64,000 nt of DNA, from contig NZ_JAJADQ010000001.1 in the NCBI RefSeq assembly GCF_020447315.1, forward strand, positions 434,001 to 498,000. Reading direction: 5' to 3'. The position numbers were made by a program, and so were the translations under genes. A model generated the notes under the pieces. The model was not told the DNA's origin and searched no databases. It saw only the letters and a list, made by a program, of their open reading frames with translations. This document shows, piece after piece, positions 52,354 to 61,753 of the stretch (the first letter of the stretch is position 1; each line of letters begins with the position of its first letter). The stretch comes from Hymenobacter nitidus (GTDB taxonomy: Bacteria; Bacteroidota; Bacteroidia; Cytophagales; Hymenobacteraceae).

Positions 52354-55200
52354 ATGCGCCGCCTAGGACTACTGTTTATTTTCCTGATTATCAATTCCTT
52401 TGCCTACGCCCAGCAAGGATCAATCAGTGGCAAAGTAACTGATAAAAAAACGGGCGAGGGCGTCATTGGCGCTACCGTACTGGTAACGGGCACGGTGCAG
52501 GCGGCACCAGTGGATGTGCAGGGCCATTATGAGCTGAAGCTTGCCCCGGGCACCTACAACATTACGATGACCTACATCGGCTACAAGCCGCTGACGTTTG
52601 CCGGCATCGTGGTGACGGCCAACGCCAAAACATCTCTGAACGGGGTGATGGAAGAGAATGCCACCAACCTGCAGGAGGTGACCGTGACGGGCCAGAAGCA
52701 AACCGGCACCGAGGTGGCCATGATTCAGGACCTGAAGCGCAGCGAGGTGGTGGTGAGCGGCATGAGCAACGACCAGATCGTGAAGACGCTGGACCGCGAC
52801 GCGGCGGAGGTAGTGAAGCGCATTCCGGGTGTAACGGTGCAGAACAACAACTTCATTGTGATTCGCGGCCTGGCCGAGCGCTACAATACGGTGCTGCTGA
52901 ACGACGCGCTGACACCCTCAGCCGAAGTAGACACCCGCTCCTTCTCCTTTGATATTCTGCCCAGCTCGGTTATCGACCGGGTCCTGATTTTCAAATCGGG
53001 CTCTCCGGAGCTGCCCGGCGAGTTTGGCGGCGGCGTAGTGAAGGTGTACACCAAGAATAGCGTGCTGGAAAATACGGGCAGCTTCTCGGTTTCGGGCTGG
53101 GTACGCTCCACCAACTCCTTTAAGAGCGACTTTCTGCAGTCCAATCACAGCCCGACCGATTTCCTGGGTTTCGACAACGGCCAGCGCAACATGCCCGGCG
53201 TGCTTAACAGCCTGAACCAGCAGAACCGCACCACGACGCCCGAACAGCTCCAGCAGCTGCGGGGCACACTGCGCAACGAATTCCTACCCACTACCATTAC
53301 CTCCCGCCCCGACCTGCGCCTCTCGCTGGGTTTGAACCGCAAGTTTGAGATTGGCAGCGTCTATATCAGCAACGTTACCTCGCTGTCGTACTCCAATACG
53401 CAGGAGCAGTACACGGCCCAGCGCCAGCGCTTCTCGGCCTACGACCCCGCTAAGTCCGACCAGCTACCGGGCAAGCTGTTCGACTACTCCGATACGCGCA
53501 GTTTGTCGGCCGTGCGCCTAGGCGTTATCCACAACTACCAAGTGCGCCTGAATGACCGCCACAAGCTGGAGTTCCGCAACTTCTTCAACCAGTACGGCAC
53601 CGATGAGGTGGTGAACCGCAAGGGCGTGAACATCGACGACGCGCAGGAGCGCAACGACTTCTCGCTGCACTACCAGAGCCGCAGCATCTACTCGGGCCAG
53701 CTCGGTGGCACGCACACGGTGGGTCCCGAGAGCCGCTTTGCCCTGACCTGGGCCGGGGGCTACAACTACGTAAACCGCGACGAGCCCGACTACCGCCAGA
53801 ACCAGCAGACGCGCGAGGTGACGGCCAACATGCCCAGCGAACAGAACCCGACGCCGTTTTTGGTTTCCATCAACACCATCCCGACTACCAGCTCGCGCTT
53901 TTACTCTACGCTCACGGAAAACACCTACATGGGCAGTGGGCAGGTGGAGTACCGGTTCAAGAACAACCGCGACACGCTGCGCGCCAGCGAGTATAAGGTG
54001 CGGGCCGGCTTCTACGGCGAAGAGAAAAAGCGTACGTACGACAGCCGCTACTTCAACTACACCCGCTCCCGCCGCTTCGACTCTACTATTGGCGAGGAGT
54101 CGCTGGAAACGATTTTCAGCGACAAAAACCTTGATGCCAATACCGGCTTGGTGTTGCGCGAAGGCACCTTACCCCAGGACCGCTACATCGGCCGCAACCG
54201 CCTGGTGGCTACCTACCTGAGCGGAGTGGCTCCAATTTCCGACAAGTTCAACGTGACCGGCGGCGTGCGGGTAGAATACAACCGGAAGAACCTGGAGTCG
54301 GGCGACGTGCAGGAGAAGGCCTACGAGGAGATTCGCACCTTCGTGCTGCCCTCACTGAATGCCACCTACAGCTTCACGGAGCGCAGCATGCTGCGGGCCG
54401 GCGTGAGCGAGTCGGTGAACCGGCCCGAGTTCCGGGAAGTAGCCAACTACACGTACTACGACTTTAGCACCAACTTCTTCATTACCGGCAACAACACGCT
54501 GCGCACGGCCCGGATTTACAACGCCGACCTACGCTACGAGTTCTACCCCAGCCGCTCGGAGATGCTGTCGGTCGGCCTGTTTGGCAAGCGCTTCATCGAC
54601 CCCATTGAGCAGGTAACCCGCTCGGTGGGCGGCAGCGACGTGTACCTGGGCTACCAGAACGCTACCAAAGCCTACGACCTGGGCGTGGAAATCGAGGCTC
54701 GCAAGTCGTTGCTCGACCTGACGGACAACCCCTTTCTACAGCGCCTCTCCTTCGTGCTGAATGCCTCCCTGATCCGCAGCCGCGTGCAGCTGGATACGAC
54801 GCTGGCCGAAAACAAGAAGTTTGCTCTCACCGACCGCGCCCTGCAGGGGCAGTCGCCCTACGTGGTGAACCTGGGCGTGTTCTACCAGGACGACGAGAAC
54901 CGCTGGCAGGTATCGGCCCAGTACAACGTCATCGGGCCGCGCATTGCCTTCGTGGGCGACCGGGACCGGAACTTCTCCATTCTGGAAATGCCGCGCCACG
55001 TGGTCGACCTGGCCCTGACCAAGGGCATCGGCAGCCACTTCGAGGTGCGGGCCGGCATTCAGAACATGCTCAACCAGGAAGTGCAGCAGTACTACGACTT
55101 CGACCGCAACGGCAAGATCAACGGCATCGAGAAAGGCGCGGCCTTCTCCCGCTACCGCCGCGGCACCTACTCCACGCTGGGCCTCACGATGCGCTTTTAG
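52354..55200 (+). CDS. TonB-dependent receptor with carboxypeptidase-regulatory N-terminal domain
   Basis: A 948-aa outer-membrane receptor. The signal peptide ends YAYA-like (FAYA) and is followed by Gln. Residues ~22-105 are a carboxypeptidase D regulatory-like domain (GSISGKVTDKKTGEGVIGATV, YELKLAPGTYNITMTYIGYK). The plug follows (VVKRIPGVTVQNNNFIVIRG, then LAERYNTVLLNDA), then the barrel with a penultimate motif and terminal RRGTYSTLGLTMRF. No SusD gene is adjacent, so it is not a standard SusCD pair. It is followed 130 bp later by a T9SS-sorted protein gene, which may be its functional partner. The ligand is unknown. Confidence 0.92.
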   Translation: MRRLGLLFIFLIINSFAYAQQGSISGKVTDKKTGEGVIGATVLVTGTVQAAPVDVQGHYELKLAPGTYNITMTYIGYKPLTFAGIVVTANAKTSLNGVMEENATNLQEVTVTGQKQTGTEVAMIQDLKRSEVVVSGMSNDQIVKTLDRDAAEVVKRIPGVTVQNNNFIVIRGLAERYNTVLLNDALTPSAEVDTRSFSFDILPSSVIDRVLIFKSGSPELPGEFGGGVVKVYTKNSVLENTGSFSVSGWVRSTNSFKSDFLQSNHSPTDFLGFDNGQRNMPGVLNSLNQQNRTTTPEQLQQLRGTLRNEFLPTTITSRPDLRLSLGLNRKFEIGSVYISNVTSLSYSNTQEQYTAQRQRFSAYDPAKSDQLPGKLFDYSDTRSLSAVRLGVIHNYQVRLNDRHKLEFRNFFNQYGTDEVVNRKGVNIDDAQERNDFSLHYQSRSIYSGQLGGTHTVGPESRFALTWAGGYNYVNRDEPDYRQNQQTREVTANMPSEQNPTPFLVSINTIPTTSSRFYSTLTENTYMGSGQVEYRFKNNRDTLRASEYKVRAGFYGEEKKRTYDSRYFNYTRSRRFDSTIGEESLETIFSDKNLDANTGLVLREGTLPQDRYIGRNRLVATYLSGVAPISDKFNVTGGVRVEYNRKNLESGDVQEKAYEEIRTFVLPSLNATYSFTERSMLRAGVSESVNRPEFREVANYTYYDFSTNFFITGNNTLRTARIYNADLRYEFYPSRSEMLSVGLFGKRFIDPIEQVTRSVGGSDVYLGYQNATKAYDLGVEIEARKSLLDLTDNPFLQRLSFVLNASLIRSRVQLDTTLAENKKFALTDRALQGQSPYVVNLGVFYQDDENRWQVSAQYNVIGPRIAFVGDRDRNFSILEMPRHVVDLALTKGIGSHFEVRAGIQNMLNQEVQQYYDFDRNGKINGIEKGAAFSRYRRGTYSTLGLTMRF

Positions 55201-55330
55201 CCCCCCGCCGCGGTAACAGTTTCTTAACCCAGAGGCAGTGAAATGGTAACGCCCGAACGGTGGCAAACGCGCCGGTTCGGGCGGACCTTTGCAGAGCAAT
55301 TCCACAACTACTTACCTCCTATTTTCTCGC

Positions 55331-57064
55331 ATGAAAAAGACTGTACTCCCGGCTCTTCTTGCCCTGGCGCTGGCCACTTCGCCGCTCACCATGCTGGCGC
55401 AGTCGTGCCCGGCTACTTCGGCCGTCGTATCCGTTGGCACGGGCACGCCCAGCAAAACAGGACTTGCCATCACGCAGAATACCACCTGGACCCGCAACAA
55501 CATCTACCTGCTCAACGGGACGGTATACGTGAACAGCGGCGTCACGCTGACCATCGAGGCCGGCACCATCATTAAGGGCGACCTGAACAACCAGGGGGCG
55601 CTGGTTATCCGACAGGGCGGCAAGCTGATTGCCGCTGGTACGGCTACCCAGCCCATCGTTTTCACCTCCAATCAACCCGCCGGCCAGCGGGCTCCCGGCG
55701 ACTGGGGCGGCGTTATCATCTGCGGCCGCGCGCCCATCAACCAGAACGGTAACCCCTCCATCGAAGGTGGCGTGGAGGCCAACTACGGCGGCACCGACCC
55801 GGCCGACAACTCCGGCGTGCTGCAGTACGTGCGCATCGAATACCCCGGCGTGGCTTTCCTGCCCAACAGCGAAATCAACGGCCTGACCCTGGGCGGCGTG
55901 GGCTACGGCACCACCATCGACCACGTGCAGGTAACGGGCTCGGGCGATGACTCCTTCGAGTGGTTTGGCGGCACCGTCAACGCGAAATACCTGATTGCCC
56001 TGGCCGGCACCGACGACGATTTCGACACCGACAACGGCTTCTCGGGCCGGGTGCAATACGGCCTGGCCGTGCGCGACCCACGCCGCGGCGACATTGCCAC
56101 GGGCGGCGTGTCGAATGGCTTTGAGAGTGACAACGACGCCACCGGCTCGGCCAACGCGCCCCAGACCTCGGCCGTGTTTTCGAATATGACCGTGCTGCTG
56201 CCTACCACCCCGACCCCGGCGGCTCCTTTCAACAACTCCAACGGCGCGCAGATTCGCCGCAACTCGGCGCTGAGCATTTTCAACTCGGTATTTGCCGGCC
56301 GCCGCTTTGGCCTGGAGCTGAACAGCAACTCGACCAACCTGACCACCAACAACGCCCAGGGCGGTTCCCTGGTGTTTGCCAATAACGTGCTGGCTGGCTA
56401 CACGGCTCCCGGCCGGGCGGGCCGCGTAACGAGCAACAGCGGCCTGACTGCGGGCTTCACCATCAACGGCTTCGTGGGCGGCAATGGCAACGACACGACG
56501 CGCACCGTAGCGGCCCTGGGCCTGAATGCCGACAACTTTGCCTTCGAGGGCAACTGCTCGAACAACAAGCCCTGCGTGCCCAGCCTAGACCTGCCCGCCG
56601 CCTCCCTGCTGAACACCGGCGCGGCCTTCACCAATGCCAAGCTCACGGGCAGCGGCAACGGTGGCCCCAACAGCACCTTCGACGTGGTTACCTTCCGCGG
56701 CGCCTTCGGCAGCACCAACTGGGCGGCGGGCTGGACGAACTTCAATCCGCAGAACACCTGCTACAACCTGCCCGGCCAGACGCTGGCCACAAAACCGGCC
56801 AACGACCAGGTGCAAAGCCTGAGCGTGGCGCCCAATCCCACGGCCGGCGAGGCGCTGCTTTCCTTCGAGTTGAAAACAGCTGACGTAGCCACGGTACGCA
56901 TCACCGATGCCCTGGGCCGCAAAGTGGCGGTTATCGAGGCGGGCCGCCTGAGCGCGGGTCCGCAGCAGCTGGCCCTGCCCTCTACGCTGCACAACGGCGT
57001 CTACATTGCTACCGTGACGACCAACCAAACCAGCCAGACAGTTCGGTTCGTGGTAGCCAAGTAA
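55331..57064 (+). CDS. T9SS-sorted beta-helix-like surface protein
   Basis: A 577-aa exported protein starting at the ATG at 55331 (MKKTVLPALLALALATS). The signal peptide ends MLA and is followed by Gln. The body is rich in Gly, Asn and Thr with short repeating turns (LTIEAGTIIKGDLNNQGALVIRQGGKLIAAG, then PIVFTSNQP and DWGGVIICGRAP), typical of right-handed beta-helix or related solenoid folds. A segment GDDSFEWFGGTVNAKYLI and an acidic DDDFDTDNG follow. The last ~75 residues (LSVAPNPTAGEALLSF, then GRKVAVIE, then GVYIATVTT and RFVVAK) are a T9SS type A sorting domain. It is next to the TonB receptor and ends at a terminator. Confidence 0.85.
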   Translation: MKKTVLPALLALALATSPLTMLAQSCPATSAVVSVGTGTPSKTGLAITQNTTWTRNNIYLLNGTVYVNSGVTLTIEAGTIIKGDLNNQGALVIRQGGKLIAAGTATQPIVFTSNQPAGQRAPGDWGGVIICGRAPINQNGNPSIEGGVEANYGGTDPADNSGVLQYVRIEYPGVAFLPNSEINGLTLGGVGYGTTIDHVQVTGSGDDSFEWFGGTVNAKYLIALAGTDDDFDTDNGFSGRVQYGLAVRDPRRGDIATGGVSNGFESDNDATGSANAPQTSAVFSNMTVLLPTTPTPAAPFNNSNGAQIRRNSALSIFNSVFAGRRFGLELNSNSTNLTTNNAQGGSLVFANNVLAGYTAPGRAGRVTSNSGLTAGFTINGFVGGNGNDTTRTVAALGLNADNFAFEGNCSNNKPCVPSLDLPAASLLNTGAAFTNAKLTGSGNGGPNSTFDVVTFRGAFGSTNWAAGWTNFNPQNTCYNLPGQTLATKPANDQVQSLSVAPNPTAGEALLSFELKTADVATVRITDALGRKVAVIEAGRLSAGPQQLALPSTLHNGVYIATVTTNQTSQTVRFVVAK

Positions 57065-57121
57065 CCCAGACCTTACGTTTATCAAAGTGAGCCGTTAGCC
57101 GAAGGATTCTTATGCGAATAG

Positions 57122-57152
57122 AAGCCTGTCCCGTTTTGGGGCAGGCTTTTTT
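57122..57152 (+). terminator. Intrinsic terminator
   Basis: An 11-bp stem with one G-T wobble (57122-57132 with 57138-57148), a 5-nt loop and T6. It lies 57 bp past the T9SS-sorted gene stop. Confidence 0.88.
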
Positions 57153-57204
57153 GTTGCCGCGCCTGGCTTTTCCGGCTCCGCAAAACCCGTAGCTTGCAGC
57201 CCAT

Positions 57205-58434
57205 ATGAAGCCCCGCGTGTTGATGCTGCCCAAGTGGTACCCCCACCGCTACGACGACCAGGATGGGGACTTCGTGGCCCGGCACGTAGCTGCCATTGCC
57301 CCGCACGCCCAGGTGGCCGTGGTATTTGCCGCCGTAGCCCGCGGCCCGCTCCCCGGCCTGACCGTGTGCGAAGACGACCTGAGCGGCCCGGTGCCCACGC
57401 TGCGCTATTACTACCGCGCCCGGCCCACTGGTTTGGCCCCGCTCAACAAGCTGCTGAAGCTCGGGCTCTACTTCTGGTGCCTGGCCCGCGGCTACCGGCG
57501 CGTGGTGCGGCACTGGGGCCTGCCGCCCCAGCTGGTACACGTGCACGTGCTGCTGCGCACCGGCCTGTTTGCCCGGGCCCTGCACCTGACGCGCAACATT
57601 CCCTACCTGGTTACGGAACACTGGACGCTGTATCTGCCCCCAAACGCCGGCCGCATCAGTAACCTGCGCCGCTGGCTCAGCCGCCACGTTATCGGGCGGG
57701 CGGCGGCCTTGCACACCGTTTCGCTCAATCTGCGGCAGGCCATGCAGGAGTTGGGAATGGGCAATCAGCGCACGGCCGTTATTCCCAATGTGGTGGACAC
57801 GCAGCTGTTCAAGCCGGCTTCGTTGGTTAGAGGCACAAAAACTACCGGGGCTACCTCGCAGCGGCTGCTGCACGTGGCGGCCTTCAATGAGCAAGCCAAA
57901 AACCTGAGCGGAATTCTGCGGGTGCTGGCGCGCCTGGTGGGGCGCTGGCCCGGCCTCACGCTGCGCATTGCCGGCTACGGCCCCCACGAACGGGAGCTGC
58001 AACAGCTGGCCGCCGAGCTGGGCCTGCTGAACAAGCACGTCTTTTTCCTCGGTAAGCTCACTCAGGCGCAGGTGGCCGACGAAATGCAGCAGGCGGCCTG
58101 CTTTGTGCTGTTTAGCAATTACGAAAACCTGCCCTGCGTGCTGATTGAGGCCCAGGCCAGCGGGCTGCCGGCCGTGGCCACGGCGGTAGGCGGCGTGCCC
58201 GAGCTGCTGCCCCCGGATGGTACCCGCGGCCTGCTGGTGCCCGCCCAGGATGAAGCGGCCCTGGAGCAGGCATTATCGACGGTGCTGCGGCATCCGGAAC
58301 GGTTCCGGGCCGAGCAGCTACGCCACTACGCGGTAGCGCACTTCAGCTATGCGGAGGTGGGCCGGCAGTTTGCCGAGCTGTATTCGACTATCCTGCGGCC
58401 CGCCCCGGCCGGCCAGCAACCGGCCAGCCAATGA
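57205..58434 (+). CDS. GT4 family glycosyltransferase
   Basis: A 409-aa cytoplasmic GT-B enzyme that transfers a sugar from a nucleotide donor, probably for surface glycan assembly. The N-terminal domain opens RVLMLPKWYPHRYDDQDGDF, typical of family 4. The C-terminal donor domain holds VAAFNEQAKNLSGILRVLARLV, LRIAGYGPHERELQQLAAELGL and the E-x7-E motif ENLPCVLIEAQASGLPAVAT. The stop overlaps the flippase start by 4 nt (ATGA), so enzyme and transporter are probably coexpressed. Acceptor and sugar are unknown. Confidence 0.9.
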   Translation: MKPRVLMLPKWYPHRYDDQDGDFVARHVAAIAPHAQVAVVFAAVARGPLPGLTVCEDDLSGPVPTLRYYYRARPTGLAPLNKLLKLGLYFWCLARGYRRVVRHWGLPPQLVHVHVLLRTGLFARALHLTRNIPYLVTEHWTLYLPPNAGRISNLRRWLSRHVIGRAAALHTVSLNLRQAMQELGMGNQRTAVIPNVVDTQLFKPASLVRGTKTTGATSQRLLHVAAFNEQAKNLSGILRVLARLVGRWPGLTLRIAGYGPHERELQQLAAELGLLNKHVFFLGKLTQAQVADEMQQAACFVLFSNYENLPCVLIEAQASGLPAVATAVGGVPELLPPDGTRGLLVPAQDEAALEQALSTVLRHPERFRAEQLRHYAVAHFSYAEVGRQFAELYSTILRPAPAGQQPASQ

Positions 58435-59693
58435 TTCGCCGCATCCTGCACAACTTTGCCACCCGCCTGGGTACGGCCCTGCTGAGCTTTGGCATCGTGT
58501 GGCTGACAGCGCGCTACCTCGGGGCGGCCGGGCGCGGGCAGGTCAGCCTCTTTATTACGGATTGTGCCGCGCTGCTGCTCTTTATTGGCCTGCTGGGTGG
58601 CTCTTCGCTTATCTACCTGGCCCCCAAGCGCAGCCTCTGGCACCTGCTGGTGCCGGCCTACGGCTGGGCCACGGTGGTCTGCGGGACGGGCACGGCGCTG
58701 GTAGCCCTTACCCGGCCTGTGCCTCCCTCCTATCTGCTGCACCTGCTGGCCCTGGCGCTGCTGCAGGCCTATTTTTCCATCAACACGTCGTTGCTGCTGG
58801 GCCGCAAGCAGGAAGGCGCCTATAATTTCCTGAACCTGCTGCAGGTGAGTCTGCTGGCCGGCGGACTGGCCGTGCTGCTGGTGGGGCTGCACTGGCGCGT
58901 GGTGCCCGTGTATTACTACGCGGCGTACGGGGCCTACGGGCTGCCGCTGCTGCTGAGCTTTGGCGCCCTGCTGCGCCTTCCCGACCGGTGGGCCGGGGGC
59001 CGCGACCTGCTGGTGACGGCCCGGGAGCTGGCCTTCCATAGTCGGGGCGCACATTTGTCCAACATCCTGGCGTTTGCCAACTACCGCCTGAGCTACTACT
59101 TCGTGGCCCACTACGCCGATGCCCGCGCCGTGGGGGTGCTGAGCGTGGGCGTGGCCCTGGCCGAGGCCATCTGGCTGATTCCGCGCAGCACGGCCCTTAT
59201 CCAGTATGTGGATTTAGTGCACGCCACCGACAAACACGCCCAGATTGAGCCTACGCTACGGGTGGCCCGACTTACGCTGCTCTCCACGGTGCTGGCCGTG
59301 CTGGGGCTGTGCGCCCTGCCCCCGCTGGTGCTCACAACCGTCTTCGGACCGGAATTTGGGGCGGCCCGAACTGTCATTCTCTGCCTGGCCCCGGGCGTGG
59401 CGGCCATTGCCCTGAACGTTATCTGCAGCACGTACTTCGCCGGCGTGGGCCGCTACCGCGTGAACAACCTGGCCACCACCGTGGGCCTGCTCGTGACGGT
59501 TCCGGCCTGCTGGCTGCTGATTCCGGCCTTCGGCATTGAGGGCGCCGCCGTAGCTACCACGCTGTCATACCTAGCTTCCACTGGCTTTCTGGTCTGGCAG
59601 TTCCGGCGGGCCACGGGGGCCGGGCTGGCGGCTTTCGTACCCGGCAAAGCCGACATAGACTATGCCCGCAGTCTGCTGAAAAAAGCGGCTTAA
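58431..59693 (+). CDS. Polysaccharide flippase (Wzx/MOP superfamily), second copy
   Basis: A 420-aa inner-membrane protein with about 12 hydrophobic segments. It opens MIRRILHNFATRLGTALLSFGIVWLTARYLGAAGRGQVSL, the usual start of O-antigen/teichoic-acid type flippases, and has the late block YRVNNLATTVGLLVTVPACWLLIPAFGIEGAAVATTLSYL. It is shorter than and clearly different from the 501-aa flippase at 23075. It is coupled to the glycosyltransferase gene by a 4-nt overlap. It ends 3 bp from the convergent methyltransferase gene, leaving no room for a separate terminator. Confidence 0.88.
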   Translation: MIRRILHNFATRLGTALLSFGIVWLTARYLGAAGRGQVSLFITDCAALLLFIGLLGGSSLIYLAPKRSLWHLLVPAYGWATVVCGTGTALVALTRPVPPSYLLHLLALALLQAYFSINTSLLLGRKQEGAYNFLNLLQVSLLAGGLAVLLVGLHWRVVPVYYYAAYGAYGLPLLLSFGALLRLPDRWAGGRDLLVTARELAFHSRGAHLSNILAFANYRLSYYFVAHYADARAVGVLSVGVALAEAIWLIPRSTALIQYVDLVHATDKHAQIEPTLRVARLTLLSTVLAVLGLCALPPLVLTTVFGPEFGAARTVILCLAPGVAAIALNVICSTYFAGVGRYRVNNLATTVGLLVTVPACWLLIPAFGIEGAAVATTLSYLASTGFLVWQFRRATGAGLAAFVPGKADIDYARSLLKKAA

Positions 59694-59696
59694 AGC

Positions 59697-60512
59697 CTAC
59701 GAAACCGGCCGCAGCGTTACCTCAAACCAGTGAGCCGGGTCGGCCAGCAGGTCGGGGATGTGCGTGGGCAGCGGCCCGGGCGAGTACAGGGCACAGAGCG
59801 TATTTTCGACCTGCACCAGCTGGCCCGTGGCTGAGGCCGGCAGTCCATCCAGGATTCCGGCCAGCACCTCCCAGCGCGGCTGACCCGGCTGCCGGCTGGC
59901 ATCGTGCCACACCACGACCGTAGTGGGCCCAACCAGGTGCTCGAACACGCGGCGCGTATCGGTGCGTACGGCTTCGTAGCTGTGGTCACCGTCGATAAAA
60001 ACAACGTCGAACTGCTGATTCAGCCCGGCCAAGTCGTAGGTAGCCGAGTTGCCGTGCAGGTGGGTAACGTTGGGCAAAGGGTGCGAAAAGAAGCCGTGCA
60101 GCTCGATGTAGCGGGCCGGTAACCCCAGCTTCCGCATTTCCTCCGCCGATAGGTTCAGCGTGTGCACCGAGGCGGCAACTTCGGCCACGTTGGCAGCACT
60201 TTCGCCCCGCCAGGTTCCGATTTCGAAGTAGCGGGCCCGGGGCACGCGCCGGGCCAGGGCACGCAGCAGCAGCAAATCGGTGGGCAGGGAGCCGCCGTCG
60301 CGAAAGGCAAACGGCCGCACCGTGTGGTCGGCGGTGGCGAGAAATGCTTGCAAGGGCACGGCGGCTAGTCCCTGGGCGGTGAGCTGCCGGTGGCTATGGA
60401 CCAAGGCCCGTTGCTGCCAGGCGGTTTCATCGGCCGCTACCACGTGGTTCAGCAGCCAGGGGTTGCGCACAAGGCTCGATAAGGCCCGCAGCGTTTTGGA
60501 AATCTTCGACAC
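59697..60512 (-). CDS. Class I SAM-dependent methyltransferase
   Basis: A 271-aa cytoplasmic protein. The SAM-binding motif I is ARYFEIGTWRGESAANVAE, and the acidic motif is FDVVFIDGDHSYEAVRTDTRRVFEHL, the pattern of the Methyltransf_24 (cephalosporin hydroxylase/caffeoyl-CoA-like) group. A WHD after the next strand (TTVVVWHDAS) is also typical. No ATG is available before the first conserved block, so a GTG at 60512 is the probable start. An inverted repeat begins 5 bp upstream of that start. Its place beside the glycosyltransferase and flippase suggests glycan or lipid methylation, which is inference. Confidence 0.82.
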   Translation of the reverse strand: MSKISKTLRALSSLVRNPWLLNHVVAADETAWQQRALVHSHRQLTAQGLAAVPLQAFLATADHTVRPFAFRDGGSLPTDLLLLRALARRVPRARYFEIGTWRGESAANVAEVAASVHTLNLSAEEMRKLGLPARYIELHGFFSHPLPNVTHLHGNSATYDLAGLNQQFDVVFIDGDHSYEAVRTDTRRVFEHLVGPTTVVVWHDASRQPGQPRWEVLAGILDGLPASATGQLVQVENTLCALYSPGPLPTHIPDLLADPAHWFEVTLRPVS

Positions 60513-60516
60513 AGGT

Positions 60517-60626
60517 GGTGAGTTTGTGATTTAGTGACTTAATGAGTTCGTGAGTTTAATATTCAAACTGCGCAAGTGGCGCCAGCGGAACGACCACTCA
60601 TGAACTCATTAAGTCACTAACTCACC
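60517..60626. repeat. Long inverted repeat between methyltransferase and MoxR genes
   Basis: Arms 60531-60549 and 60602-60620 pair perfectly over 19 bp. They continue inward (60550-60555 with 60596-60601, one wobble) and, after an 8-nt bulge, outward (60517-60522 with 60621-60626). The arms hold internal TGAGTT repeats. The loop is about 40 nt. No T-run follows. Confidence 0.75.
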
Positions 60627-60628
60627 GT

Positions 60629-61627
60629 TTAGCTAATGGGTACTTTGCGCAGGATAGCTTCAATCAGGTCCTGGGTGCGAATGCCGTCAGCTTCGGCTTC
60701 GTAGTTAAGCAGAATGCGGTGGTTGAGCACGTCGGCGGCCACGTCCTTAATGTCTTCGGGCAGCACGTAGTCCCGGTCGTCGAAGAAGGCCACGGCCTTG
60801 GCGGCGCGGTGCAGGGCAATACTGGCCCGGGGGCTCACCCCAAACTGCACGTACTGGGCAAACTCGGCCAAATCGTAGTCGGCGGGCTTGCGGGTGGCAA
60901 ATACCAGCTCGATGATGTACTTCTCCAGCGTTTCGGAAATCTGCACCTGGTTAATCATCGAGCGAATGGCGAAGATGTCTTCCTTGGTCAGAATCGGGTT
61001 TACCTCGCCCACGTAGCTCATGTTGGCCATGCGGCGCATCACCTCCAGCTCGTCGGCTTTCTTGAGGTAATCCACGTGCACCTTCATCATAAACCGGTCG
61101 ACCTGGGCCTCGGGTAGCGGATAGGTGCCCTCCTGCTCCACCGGGTTCTGGGTGGCCAGCACCAAGAAGGGCAAATCGAGCGGGTAGGTGGTTTCGCCGA
61201 TGGTCACCTGCTTTTCCTGCATGGCTTCGAGCAGGGCACTCTGCACCTTGGCCGGGGAGCGGTTTATTTCGTCGGCCAGCACGAGGTTGGCGAAAATCGG
61301 CCCCTTCTTCACCTCAAACACCGACTGATTCTGGTTGTAAATCATGGTGCCCACCAGGTCGGAGGGCAGCAGGTCGGGGGTGAACTGCACGCGCTGAAAC
61401 GGCAGGTGCAGCACTTTCGACAGCGTGCTGATGGTGAGGGTTTTGGCCAGGCCCGGCACGCCCTCGAGCAGGATGTGGCCCCCGGTGCACAGGCCGATAA
61501 GCAGGCGGCCCACCATGTAGTGCTGGCCCACCACCACTTTACCGACTTCGGCAAACACTTGCTTTATTTTTTGCTGGTAGTCAGCCACTTGCATCGGCGG
61601 CACAAGATCTGAAGAAGGCAAGGACAT
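60629..61627 (-). CDS. MoxR family AAA+ ATPase
   Basis: A 332-aa ATPase of the MoxR class, chaperone-like enzymes that help mature metal- or cofactor-dependent protein complexes. Walker A is GVPGLAKT, Walker B is LVLADEINR followed by SPAKVQSALLEAM, sensor 1 is LVLATQNPVEQEGTYPLPEAQVDRF, and the lid domain ends DVLNHRILLNYEAEADG. The usual partner genes (DUF58, VWA-domain proteins, a transglutaminase-like gene) are not downstream: the next minus-strand gene is a methyltransferase across the long inverted repeat. The gene is divergent from the exosortase gene. Confidence 0.93.
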   Translation of the reverse strand: MSLPSSDLVPPMQVADYQQKIKQVFAEVGKVVVGQHYMVGRLLIGLCTGGHILLEGVPGLAKTLTISTLSKVLHLPFQRVQFTPDLLPSDLVGTMIYNQNQSVFEVKKGPIFANLVLADEINRSPAKVQSALLEAMQEKQVTIGETTYPLDLPFLVLATQNPVEQEGTYPLPEAQVDRFMMKVHVDYLKKADELEVMRRMANMSYVGEVNPILTKEDIFAIRSMINQVQISETLEKYIIELVFATRKPADYDLAEFAQYVQFGVSPRASIALHRAAKAVAFFDDRDYVLPEDIKDVAADVLNHRILLNYEAEADGIRTQDLIEAILRKVPIS

Positions 61628-61753
61628 AGGTGAAAAGTGGAGTAGCTACAGTTAAAGGTAGCAAAACCCGGCTGACCAACTCCGGCTGCTTGCCGGAATA
61701 ATGGGCCACTGAGTTTATGCGCAGCCGGGGCCGGTAGTGGCGCTTTAGGGGAT

